Assembly (NCBI RefSeq): GCF_016808335.1
Contig: NC_053137.1
Coordinates: 10,528,506-10,592,505, forward strand
Direction of reading: 5' to 3'
Source of the DNA: Panicum virgatum
Taxonomy: Eukaryota; Streptophyta; Magnoliopsida; Poales; Poaceae
DNA length: 64,000 bases
Position 1 is the first letter of the stretch, and each line of letters begins with the position of its first letter. Shown here in pieces: positions 1 through 10,100 of the stretch. The position numbers were made by a program, and so were the translations under genes. The notes under the pieces are model-generated. The model saw nothing but the letters and a program-made list of their open reading frames with translations. It was not told where the DNA came from and did no database searches.

Positions 1-1491
1 AAATCAGCATGAACATAATCAAGTGTACCTTTTTGGTATGAATAGAGGTATTGAATTTGACCCTCTTGTGCTTACCAAATACACAATACTCACAGAACTT
101 CTTGCCACTCAGAATGCAGCCATCCAGCAAGTTTCTCTTCATTAATTCTGTCATACTGAGTTCACTCATGTGTCCAAGACGCATATGCCAAAGGTCAGTC
201 TTACTAGGTTCAGTATTAGCAACATTAGCAGCAGAAACAGAACCATGCAAAGTACAACCTCTGAGAACATATAAATTTGAAGGATTTAGATCACCCAGCA
301 AACATACAAGAGAACTTTTAGATACCTTTACAACTCCACCTGAAGCGGTGTATTTGAGTCCTTCTTTATCAAGTGTGCTCAACGAGATCAAATTTCTTTT
401 CATTCCTGGTATGTGCCTCACATTTTTTAGTGTGCGAATTATTTCATCATGGGTCTTGATCTGAACAGAGCCAATGCCAACAATCTCACACGTGTTATCA
501 TCTCCCATGCGCACAAAATCACCGTTCTGCAAAGACTCATAGGAACTGAACCAATCTCTGTTAGTGCAGATATGAAAGGAACATGCAGAATCAAGAATCC
601 ACTCATCATGACCAGCAACACAACCAGCAAAGACAACCAAATAATCTGACTCAGAGTTTTCACCAGCAGAAGCAACACTAGCCTTACCATCAGATTTATT
701 TTTCCTCTTCTCCTTATTCTACAATTTCCAACAATCCTCAATCATATGAAATTTCTTCTTGCAGTACTTACAAAATAATTTCTTCTTGGGACCTTTGGAC
801 TGGGAGCGGCCTCTACCGTCATTGCTCTTGCTACGATCGTTGTTGTCGCTGAATGATCTTTGCTCTGATCTGCCTCTAACATGCAAGGTGTCGCCCCTTG
901 AGGACGATCCATCTGTCTGCACCATGTCTTTCATCTTCTCCTTAAACTGGAGTGCCTCACAAACTTCCGCAATGGTTAGTTCATCACGGCTTAATAGTAT
1001 GGTGTCACGAAAACTTGCATAAGAACTTGGCAAAGAGCATAATAAGAGAAGACCTAAGTCCTCATCTTCATACTTAACCTCCATCGACCCTAGGTTAGTA
1101 ACGATCTCCTTGAAGACAGATAGGTGACCCATCACCGAATCACCCTCTTGCATCTTAAGCGTATACAGCTTCAACTTCATATGCAATGTACTGGTATGAT
1201 CCTTCGACATGCAGATCAATTCCAGTTTTGGCCACAATTCTGTAGCAGTCTTTTCCTGCAGCACTTCTTGCAGAATATCATTAGATAGATGAAACTGAAT
1301 AAGAGAAAGAGCCTTACGGTCCTTGCGCTTCTCCTCATCGGTCCACTCATCCTTCTTCTTCTTCCCGATTTTTCCAGTGCCTCATCAAGATCATTGGTTT
1401 GCGCCAGAATAGCTCTCATCTTGACTTGCCATATCGAGAACCTCGTCTTGTAGTCCAACATCGGTAGATCATACTTCATCGACGCCATCAC
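1..1491 (-). mobile_element. Ty1/copia retrotransposon gag and start of pol (partial, broken)
   Basis: Minus-strand gag-pol running off the left edge of the window. The gag starts near 1488 (MASMKYDLPML) and continues through a UBN2-type gag domain (LQEVLQEKTATELWPKLE) to a CX2CX4HX4C zinc knuckle (CKYCKKKFHMIEDC) near 720-770. Next come an aspartic protease with the copia motif DSACSFH (about 575-600) and a GAG-pre-integrase segment (LWHMRLGHMSELSMTELM, about 130-190). The rest of integrase, RT and RNase H would lie outside the window. Two lesions are visible. A one-base loss in the A-run at 1369-1373 shifts frame after DEALEK, and an in-frame TAG at 719-721 follows the zinc knuckle where a Gln codon is expected. 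The copy is therefore probably non-autonomous. Its LTR and PBS lie just upstream (1514-1878). Confidence 0.9.
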
Positions 1492-1513
1492 GAAACCCTA
1501 ACTTGAAACCACG

Positions 1514-1526
1514 GCTCTTGGTACCA
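1514..1526 (-). other. Primer-binding site of the copia element
   Basis: On the minus strand this reads TGGTACCAAGAGC, two bases inside the LTR end. It resembles the initiator-Met tRNA 3' end used by most plant copia elements (TGGTATCAGAGC), and it fixes the element's direction as leftward. Confidence 0.75.
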
Positions 1527-1528
1527 CT

Positions 1529-1878
1529 TGTTAGAAGCGACGGCGAACAAAACGATGAAAACAACAAAGATCAAACTTCAAGAGACACAAGGATTTAACA
1601 TGGAAAACCCCTCCAATGCGAAGGGTAAAAACCACGGGCGCCAGCCAGCAAGAACTTCAATATATCGGGTGTGTGTTTACAACGTCTAACGGTAGTTTAT
1701 AAGGGGAATAATCGAATTGATGTTCTCTGGTGAAGCCTATGGGTTAGATATACAGGAGAGTCATATGGTCTCCTCAACTTGTACTAGCAATGTGGGATTA
1801 AAAATTTGCACCACATGGACTTTTGGGATTTATTTGAAATAAATGAAATACTTAATGGGTCAAGTCCAAATTCCAACA
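1529..1878 (-). repeat. Copia LTR (about 350 bp)
   Basis: Bounded by TGTTAGAA on the left and TTCCAACA on the right, a 7/8 inverted repeat with the canonical TG...CA ends. The PBS lies on its left side. On its right side the minus strand reads AATGGGAGAT directly before TGTTGGAA. That is a typical copia polypurine tract, which should precede a 3' LTR, so internal retrotransposon sequence lies on both sides of this single LTR. Confidence 0.75.
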
Positions 1879-1920
1879 ATCTCCCATTAGAATTTGGATC
1901 ACAATATAACACCTCTGGAA
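1879..1920 (-). mobile_element. Remnant of a second copia internal 3' end with PPT
   Basis: About 42 bp between the LTR and the receptor-kinase relic. It matches no lectin-kinase sequence and ends in the PPT-like AATGGGAGAT (1879-1888, minus strand) next to the LTR. I infer it is the last part of another element's internal region, left after recombination or deletion of a tandem element. An alternative is that it is simply host flank that resembles a PPT. Confidence 0.5.
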
Positions 1921-3475
1921 CGAAGATGTCGGTGAGAGGTGACGCTCTCCCCTGCGCCCGAGCTCCGGGGCTATGTAACCGATGGTGCCGACCACGTGGG
2001 TGGTTTTGGGTCGGGACCCGTGGTCGTAGAGCCTCGCGAGGCCGAAGTGGCCGAGCCGCCCGTTCATCTCGCCGTCGAGGAGGACATTGCTCGCCTTGAT
2101 GTCTCGGTGGACGACCACTTTCTCCCAGTCCTGGTGCAGGTACAGCAAGCCCGACGCCACACCTTTGATGATCCGGATCCTCGAGGCCCAGTCCAGCAAC
2201 AACAATGGAGCGTGCAGGTACTTGTCGAGGCTCCCGTTGGGCATGTAATCGTACACCAGCAGGAGCTCTCCCTTGCGCCGGCAGTAGCCAAGCAGCTGCA
2301 CGAGGTTGCGGTGCTGGAGGCGGCCGAGGCAGACGACCTCCGCGACGAACTCCTTGATGCCCTGCCTCGACTCGTGCGACACCCGTTTCACCGCGATCTC
2401 TGTCTTGGAGGTGGGGAGCACCCCCGGTACACCCTCCCGAACCCTCCGATGCCGAGGAGGTTCGAGTCCTTGAAGCCCCCCGTGGCGTGGAACAGATCCT
2501 TGTACGAGAACCTGTGCGGCCCGAACTCGAGCTCCCAGTCCTCGTGGAGCTCAGCGTACCTCCGATGTCGCCTCGCCGCAAGGAAGATGGCAGCGGCGGC
2601 AGCGGCGAGGAAGGCCGCGGTTGCTACCGGCAGGACGATCTCCAGGATCCTCGACCGATCCTTGCTGGAAAGACGAGCCAGCTTGGGTAGCTTGCCGATG
2701 TCGATCGCCGGCGCGGGACGGTCGTCCATGCTGAAGCTCCAGCCGGGAACGATGTGCCTGGATCGCAGGGTCCCGCCGGTCGCCGCGGAGAACCCGACGA
2801 AGGCCGAGTCGGCTGCGACAACAGCCGAGAGGTTGCTCGTGGCGGACACCAGTGGCCTCGAAGGCTTATTGGGCACGCCGAGCGGAGCCATGGCGACGTC
2901 GACACGCGCGACGGCGGCGTCGTAGTCCACCCAGACCCGCATGGCCTCGCCGCTGATCAGGGTCAGGTTGCGGAACTCGCCGCCGCCCTGGTCGTCGTCG
3001 TAGTAGCCGGCGGCGTAGGACTGCGCCGAGTGGAGGCTGTTGACGTCGACGCCGACACGAGGAGGCGGTTGCGGGGGTCCCCGTCGCTCCGGACGTTGAG
3101 GAGGCCCAGGTACCCGCTGGGCAGGGCGGCGGAGAAGTCCGTGCCGGCGGCGACCACGAACGCCATGCCGTGGGCGCTCAGCCCGGCGTGGTCGGACAGG
3201 ATGCCGAACACGAAGGAGGTGGAGAAGGACCGCGCGCCGCCGCCGGCGCGGAGCAGGCGCACCGGCGACGGGTGGAACGCGTGCCCCTTGCGCTGGAGCG
3301 TCCCGTTGGTCAGCTCGAGCATGCCGTCCGGCGTGATCGCCGCGACGCCGTCCGTCGAGAGACTCGCGCCAGCGAAGCCCGAGTAGACGAACTGGTCGTC
3401 GTCGCCGGAGCACATGGTGGCGACGAGGTGGTGGTGGAGGAGGTGTAGTACAAGGAGCGGCAGGCCGCGGTTCAT
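1921..3475 (-). pseudogene. L-type lectin receptor-like kinase relic (LecRLK)
   Basis: The family are plasma-membrane receptor kinases with an extracellular legume-lectin domain. Reading leftwards from ATG 3473-3475: signal peptide (MNRGLPLLVLHLLHHHLVA), lectin domain (QFVYSGFAG ... HGMAFVVA ... GYLGLLN), transmembrane segment near 2590-2660, juxtamembrane [11 protein letters not shown]-loop [16 protein letters not shown] lysine, HRDIKASN loop and GTIGYIAPE. Defects: (1) near 3055-3065 NRLL runs directly into GVDVNS, so about 20 codons with the metal-binding VELDT stretch are deleted and the frame shifts. (2) One G is missing near 2421-2427, shifting frame just after the P-loop. (3) The DFG motif is HFG ([11 protein letters not shown]). 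(4) The gene ends after SPLTDIF at the retrotransposon junction, so subdomains VIII-XI are lost. It cannot make an active kinase. Confidence 0.92.
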
Positions 3476-4013
3476 GGTTGCTCTGGGTTCTGGCTGTTGC
3501 TTTGGATTGTGACGCGCCATCCGACTAACGGAGAATCGGAGATGCAAGTGTACATTGCATTGTAACCCCCACAGTACGTCGTAGTCGTGAGTAGGACTCT
3601 TGGCCCAATTTCGGCCATACTACGGCACCGCGGTCTGCCTTCTCTACTGAGTGCACGCGCCGGTGCAATTATCATTATTGTTGTTGCCTTCTTGTTTGCA
3701 CCTTTTCTTTCAGACATTGTCGGACATTATACATACTCCCTCTGTTTCAGGTTCCAATCATTCTCAAATGCAATGGTGTGTTTTAACTTTTCTAGATTCA
3801 TAGATTTTTACGTGTGCGTGCATTTTACTGGCCAAACGTGTGTTCATGTTCTCAACGGACGGCGTCATCCTCACCGAATTTGCGACGGGCTCCTAGTTAT
3901 TGTCTGTGTACGGAGGAGGCTTATCCGCTCTAGGGGACTTGCTGGAGGCTGATGATTATTGAGGTTGGCGACGTCCAGGCCTGGGGGCTGACATATTTCA
4001 GGCTGCAGTCCAT
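3476..4013. other. Intergenic; one Stowaway-like end
   Basis: The upstream side of the LecRLK relic. At about 3736 a CTCCCTCTGTTTCAGGTTCC stretch resembles one terminal repeat of a Stowaway-type MITE, but I see no matching second end. No gene is recognised. Confidence 0.35.
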
Positions 4014-4317
4014 GGCCTTGTTTGGATCCTACTACATACTAGAATCGAACGCAGGTTCTCCAAATGAAGTCTATTTGCAATTTTTTTAAAAAATGGGCGT
4101 AACTTTTCGCGACGAATCTAATGATAGTAATTAATTGATGATTGACTATAGTTATGCTACAGTAACCATTCTCTAATCACGCGATCAAATGCCTTATTAG
4201 ATTCTTCAGTATTCCTAGCGCAGAGGTTGTGAAGTTAGTTTTACAAACTGCTTTCATTTAATACTAGCAATTAACGGTCAAAGTTCTCTAGCACAAAATG
4301 TGCTATGGAACCAAGCC
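4014..4317. mobile_element. MITE, about 304 bp
   Basis: Starts GGCCTTGTTTGGATCC and ends GGAACCAAGCC, imperfect terminal inverted repeats. The interior (ATCTAATGATAGTAATTAATTGATGATTG and GTTAGTTTTACAAACTGC) looks like a widespread grass MITE family. No clean target-site duplication is seen. Confidence 0.55.
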
Positions 4318-4773
4318 ATTTTTGCTCGGCCGGATTTCCTTGATGCATTGGCCAGGAACCACCTTGCATGTGTTGATGGACTGAAGGTTAGTTAACATCT
4401 AAAAAAACCTAATGGGCCAGGAACCAGGTAACTTATCCTAATGGGCCTCTCCAGCTGGTCTCAATTCAATGGACCTGACTACTTAAGGGCCGAAAAAGAA
4501 GGCAATGACTCCACAACAAGCGAGTAAAAATTTGTGACAACATCACTCAATTTCCAAACCAATAGGATGAAGCCACGTGGTTTTGCCAGCTAACAAAACT
4601 GAGTGACAAGAATACAAAAAGTCAATCGATTTAATAATCAAACATGCTAGGAAAAAATCAAGTGAAAACCAAAATTGCTTCAATGGAATAAAATGTACGT
4701 GAGGCCCATAGCCCAACGCACGCACATCAAAGTTGCATGGCAGCGTCCGTTTCAATATTGTTCTTTTCGTTTA

Positions 4774-4994
4774 GGCCCTGTTTAATACTCGAAAATTTTT
4801 CTACACTACCCGTCATATACACATGCATGAAGCATTAAATACAATTAAAAAAATAACTAATTACATAGTCTAACTGATTAGTATGAGATGAATCTTTTAA
4901 GCATAATTAATTCATGATTGGATATTATTTGTCAAGTAACAACGAAATGTACTACAGTACCAAAACCAAAAACTTTTCACCAACTAAACAGGGC
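4774..4994. mobile_element. Tourist/PIF-Harbinger-like MITE, about 221 bp
   Basis: Left end GGCCCTGTTTAATACTCG, right end ACCAACTAAACAGGGC, forming terminal inverted repeats. TTA (4771-4773) precedes it and TTT follows, so a TTA duplication with one substitution is possible. The interior AAAAAATAACTAATTACATAG is shared with the elements at 5909 and 6754. Confidence 0.7.
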
Positions 4995-4997
4995 TTT

Positions 4998-5438
4998 ATT
5001 TAACTACCAATGTTGGTATGGATATTGTATAAGGCCCACCAGCATTGTCTCACGGTTTAATAGCATGACCAGTCATTAGTTGAGATTCTGGAACTTGGAT
5101 AAACTTGATTTGTTACTAAGATGCGCACATATTGATTCTACATCATGGTTAATGTGGTTTGTTCTTTGAGTCTACCATAGCTAATATGTTAGATTGTTGA
5201 GTCCACCACCTGTAGCACCTTTCTAAAGATTTAGCAGATCAAATCAACCTGGTTGATCTTTACTTGAGTAACAATACAGTAATAAAGTGTACCACAACAA
5301 TAATTACAATACACGCTAACAATGTTAAAATAGGCTAAAATTTTCACATCATAAACTAATTCGGCAGCTAGCTGCGAGCCACACGTGCTCGGCCTTCTCA
5401 GTCACACAGCAGGCAAGGAGCCCAGAGTGCTAGGCTCT
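4998..5438. other. AT-rich intergenic DNA
   Basis: No convincing coding sequence or complete repeat seen here. Confidence 0.3.
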
Positions 5439-5622
5439 GGGCCGTTTGGGAGGGCTCCCTGGCATGTGAAGCCACGTTTTGTGGCTCCACCGGAGCACTC
5501 TGTAAAAAGTGCTCCACCTCTCCCAGTGCACTGCCTTGGAGCACTCCGCCTGTGCGACCGTTTGGCACGGCTTCCGGTTGGAGCTGCTGGCGGAGCTGTG
5601 GGTGAAGCCCTCCAAACGGCCC
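5439..5622. mobile_element. MITE, about 184 bp, GC-rich
   Basis: Terminal inverted repeats GGGCCGTTTGGGAGGGCT at the left and AGCCCTCCAAACGGCCC at the right. The interior contains repeated GGAGCACTC boxes. CTCT flanks both ends, which may be a short target duplication. The open reading frames crossing it are by-products of its GC content. Confidence 0.65.
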
Positions 5623-5908
5623 CTCTGTAGCACTAGTTGCGGGCTTGGCTACTGCAGAGCTAGCTCGCTTGCTGGGCCGGCAGGGCAAGGCAGGCAAGCA
5701 GCCGACGTACAGAAAATCGATTGACAAAGCAAATCGAAAATTACTCGAGTGTTGGTTACAAATTCACTTGCTTAATTTGGTGCTAGAAAACGAAGGTCAT
5801 TAACAAGGATAATGAAGGTGGAATGAAGAGTGGTGCCAACATTAGGCGGACGAGGTGTCTACGTCATCAAATTGTCCACTACTAGTATTGGAGTACTACA
5901 CTATGGCT

Positions 5909-6126
5909 GGCTGTGTTTAGATGGTGAAAAATTTTAAATTTTAGTAATGTAGTATATTTCGTTATTATTTGATAATTAGTGTTCAATTATGAATTAATAG
6001 CATCATTAAATTCATTTCGTATGAATCAGTTAGACTGTGTAACTGCATTTAATGCACCATGCATATGTCCGAAGATTCGATGTGATGAGTACTGCACAAA
6101 CCTTTTTACAAACCAATCTTTCGTAC
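5909..6126. mobile_element. Truncated MITE of the 4774 family, opposite orientation
   Basis: Starts GGCTGTGTTTAGATGGTGAAAAATTTT and contains TTAGACTGTGTAACTGCATTTAATGC, the reverse complement of the 4774-family interior. No matching right terminal repeat is visible, so the right boundary is approximate. Confidence 0.5.
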
Positions 6127-6130
6127 AAAT

Positions 6131-6225
6131 TTAGAGGCTGTTCGGCTGATCTGATAAATAGTATTCGGCTGGTAGAATGAATAGTATTATGTGAGAGGAA
6201 ATAAGCCAAAACAAGTCGAGAACCA
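6131..6225. mobile_element. Possible MITE relic
   Basis: GGCTGTTCGGCTGATCTGATAAAT at the start resembles a common grass MITE end. The far end is degenerate. Low support. Confidence 0.3.
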
Positions 6226-6753
6226 ATCTTACCTCTCAACTTGCAACTCTATAAGTGATCGCACGTGTCTTGTATCTCCAACTTTTTTTTCTCTCTACAT
6301 TATAAAATCATATTTTTAAAATACCTATAAATATGATGATGTTTTAAAACTCTATACATGACAACTAGCAATGGATATCGGATTGCACTGGCGGAGCTTA
6401 GTGCATTTAAAAGGGGGCCATGGCTCCTCTGATTTTTGAAAATCTGCACTAAATAAACAGTAAGCCAGCTACTGATATTGATTTTTAAGACAAAGTATCA
6501 TAGCTGATCCTTCTGATTACTCGCTCAAGCTCCGCCACCGCTCCGCCACCGTCGGAATGGGTATGCTTTTCGCTTTGCTTTAAGATTAGCACACTGACTT
6601 TTGTTGAATAGGCATGATCGCATTGTTGGACGTTGCCACGTGGACGGAGGCCAGGCCTGCAGCTGTGCCTGTGCACCTCACCGCTCCCACCCTGCAACGT
6701 GACCTCTAGAATCCGTTTCTTTCTTGCTGTGCAGGAAAGAAAACCACCCGCTT
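6226..6753. other. Intergenic, no recognised gene
   Basis: Contains a short duplicated GCTCCGCCACC motif near 6530-6550 and otherwise unremarkable sequence. Confidence 0.3.
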
Positions 6754-6948
6754 GGGCCCCGTTTAGTTTTTAAAATTTTTCGTATAGTACTTGTCACATC
6801 GAATCTTTTGACACATATATGAAATATTAAATATAGTTAAAAAAATAACTAATTACACAGTTTAACTAATTAACAGAATTTTTTAAATTTAATTAATCTA
6901 TAATTAGACATTATGTGCTACAGTATTTTTTCGCGAACTAAGCGGGCC
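6754..6948. mobile_element. MITE of the 4774 family in the prohibitin promoter
   Basis: GGGCCCCGTTTAGTTTTTAAAATTTTT at the left end and CGCGAACTAAGCGGGCC at the right form terminal inverted repeats. It has the AAAAAAATAACTAATTACACAG core shared with 4774. It ends 226 bp before the prohibitin ATG, so it lies within or immediately upstream of that gene's core promoter. Confidence 0.7.
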
Positions 6949-7174
6949 TTATCCCCTCACCTCTGCTCCCCCGCCGTCCACTCGAAATCCGACGGCTGCG
7001 ATCACCCGCCGCCCTCCTCAAGGCCGCGGCTTCCCGTTCCCCCTCCAGCCCTCCTCAAACAAACCCCCCAGATAAACCCTAGCCGCCGCGCCGCCCCCCA
7101 GCTCTCCACCTCCTCCTCCTCCTCGCGCGGCCCCCCTCGTCCGCGTACCTCCAGCTCCGTCTCCGGCGGCGAGG

Positions 7175-10100
7175 ATGAACGTGAAGGGCGGCGGCCGGAT
7201 CCCGGCGCCCCCGCCGGGGGCCAGCGCGCTGGTCAAGGTCGCCGTGCTCGGCGGCGCCGCCGTGTACGCCGCCACGCAGAGCCTCTACAACGTCGAGGGC
7301 GGGCACCGCGCCATCGTCTTCAACCGCATCCAGGGGATCAAGGACAAGGTATGGACGCCGCGGCCGACGCGCTCCCTCGCTGGCCCCCCTTTCTTCTCTC
7401 TCTCTCTCTCTGCATTCGATGTGCGGTGGAGTGTTGGTTCGGTAGGCTTGAGGGTGCGATTGGGGGAGAAATGTGGCTGTAGGCGCTGTGTTGACATGGA
7501 TTGCGTCCTGGATGATGCCCCTTCGAACATTTCTCTCGATTTGTAGGTACATCCCGGTAAATCTGGGATAATCATGCATGCTGCTTTTATAGAAGGAATC
7601 TGAGACATGTATCGTGTGCGTCTGTAGTTACTTGTCATATCGTCAGCAGGGTTGACATCCTTTTTGGCTTTTGTGAAATGTGGCTAGAGATAGTGTGGTT
7701 TCCCGAATTGTAGTCCGGGATGTTAATAATATTGGCATTTTGGACTTATTTCCCGTAAATCAGAGCTAACCATGTAATGCAATTGGCGAAACGTGAGCTG
7801 TGCCATTCAAATCGCCAAGGGGGAATGTACCATGTGCATCTGTAGCAACTTTTCATATCATCAGCAGGGTTGGCATCCTTTTGGCGTTCGTCAAATGTGG
7901 TTAGAGAAATAGAGATAGTGTAGTTTGCTGAATTGCAGTCTGGTATGTTAATGGCATATAATTCCCATAAATTAGTGCTAACTGTGTATTGCAATTGGAA
8001 AAAAACATGAGGTGCGCCTATCAAATTGTCAATGGGGAACGTCACCCTTTCCCTAATTCAGATTAGAGAACATACTGACGATGGTTCAAATCCTAGTCAT
8101 TTATTCTCAGGATGGTTGCTGAGTACTTGCAATAACATCCCACACTCTACTTCAATAGTTGCGATTTAATCTTCTGGTTTCTGTTTACATCTAATCTACG
8201 AAGTCTGAAGTGCTTGCAAGCTTTATTGTTGAACAACTATAGTTTGATGTGTCTATGTGTATGTTATCCCACTTTCAGAGATGACAGTTATGGTAATTTT
8301 GGAATTTTCAGTAAAATATGGTTTGGAACTAGCAACTGCCATGCAAGATAAGAAAACCTCACTTTCACCTTTGTTGAATTTCATCTACAAAAATCTGAAC
8401 TAGCAGTTTATCACAGACAGGTGCACTTGCTTTTCTAAGGGTTTATCCTATATTTGATGCGACACATTTGCATATTGTAAATCAACTCTACATCTTGTTA
8501 TTTCTCTAATCATAATGGACAGAAATATATCTATTTTACTTTCTGCCATGTTAGGTTAATTGATGTGTGTTCTTGGGTGCTCTTTATTTGTTCCTTGAAA
8601 GAAATTATTGGTTCAATTGACCAGATGAAAATTTTCTAGTTTTAGGTCCCGGGTTCGAGCCCCAGCCTCTGCACATTTGTGTGGGTAAGGCATGGGGCTT
8701 AAAGACAACCCTTCCCCAGAGGCCCAGACCCCGCACAGTGCGGGAAGCCTACGGCACTGGGTACGCCCTTTTTTTATGTACATGTAACCTGTATAGTTGT
8801 TATTTTTGACTTCATTCATCTTTATATGCTTCATTCCTGATATTCATCCCAATGATTGTCTGTACATGAAATGTTGTTTTCTTGCCATGCTATTTTCTGC
8901 AACATTTCTGCAAATTCAAAATGGAAGAGTTGTTGGTGCAGGTGCGCACTACCAATTCTTAGGGGAGGATTCACAGCATCTTGGTCTTAGATGGCCTTAG
9001 AGTTAAAAGGACATCTTGTGTGATTTTGCTGATAAATGATTATCTATGCGATTTTTTTCCTGAGTCCTCTATCCTTCCTGTGAAATGCTTGCTAGTTTTT
9101 ACATCATAATTGCTGTAATGGTGCTTTGAATTTTACCACCAATAATGCCATGAAATGTGCTGGGCTTTGCTACGGTGCTAGTTTGGTGCCAACAGTACAA
9201 AGAGGGATGGGGGTTTATCTACATCTACCATACAGAGCCAACTTGTTAGGAAGTCATCTTGAGGACCCATGCAAGCTTTATAAAGTCTACAATTAGACAC
9301 AATTGATGCAAATAGATGCTAGGTATCCTTTGCGCTTTCTTAGTGTGTGGATGCTTATTTCTCATTGAGTCTAATGAAGAGTGTAGCTAAGGAAGCATGT
9401 TTTTCCATTTACTCATTTGTGTGTAGTCATAAAGTACTTGATTAACAGTTTTGCATTGGTGTGGCGTGCATGTGCTCAGAGATGTATGTGACTGTTATAA
9501 ATAGCTCAAAATTATTTGTAGTTCTAGATTTGCTGTCATATATCAGTTACTGTGTTCTCCAGTACACCAAAATTTGATGTACTTGTAGGGCTTTAATGTG
9601 TGAACTAGTGAAAATTTCTTGATGTGCAGTTTGACTTTGTTGATTGGGTTATCATTTAGTATGCACACTCCTCTGGATGATGAGCCAGTTCATTTTTTTT
9701 TGCTAAATGTAGCAAATGTTTTCTTTATGCAGGTATACCCTGAAGGGACTCACTTTATGATCCCATGGTTTGAACGGCCAATCATTTATGATGTCCGCGC
9801 TCGCCCGAATCTTGTTGAGAGTACTTCTGGAAGCAGGGATCTTCAGATGGTAAATATGCATATCTCTTTTAGTCCAATGGTTCCAACTTATTATTCTTCA
9901 GTTTTTCTATCAATGCACTATCAAAGTATCGAGTAGGGATCAATGCACTATCCCTTGGTGTATGCTCTTTGCTGATGATGTGGTGCTAGTTGACGAGAGT
10001 AGGGCAGGGGTTAATAGGAAGTTAGAGCTGTGGAGACGCACGTTAGAGTCGAAAGGGTTCAGACTTAGTAGGACCAAGACCGAGTACATGATGTGCGATT

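Noticed and set aside
1939..2925. 328-codon plus-strand frame opposite the receptor kinase
   Set aside because: A GC-rich antisense shadow of the LecRLK sequence with no family resemblance.
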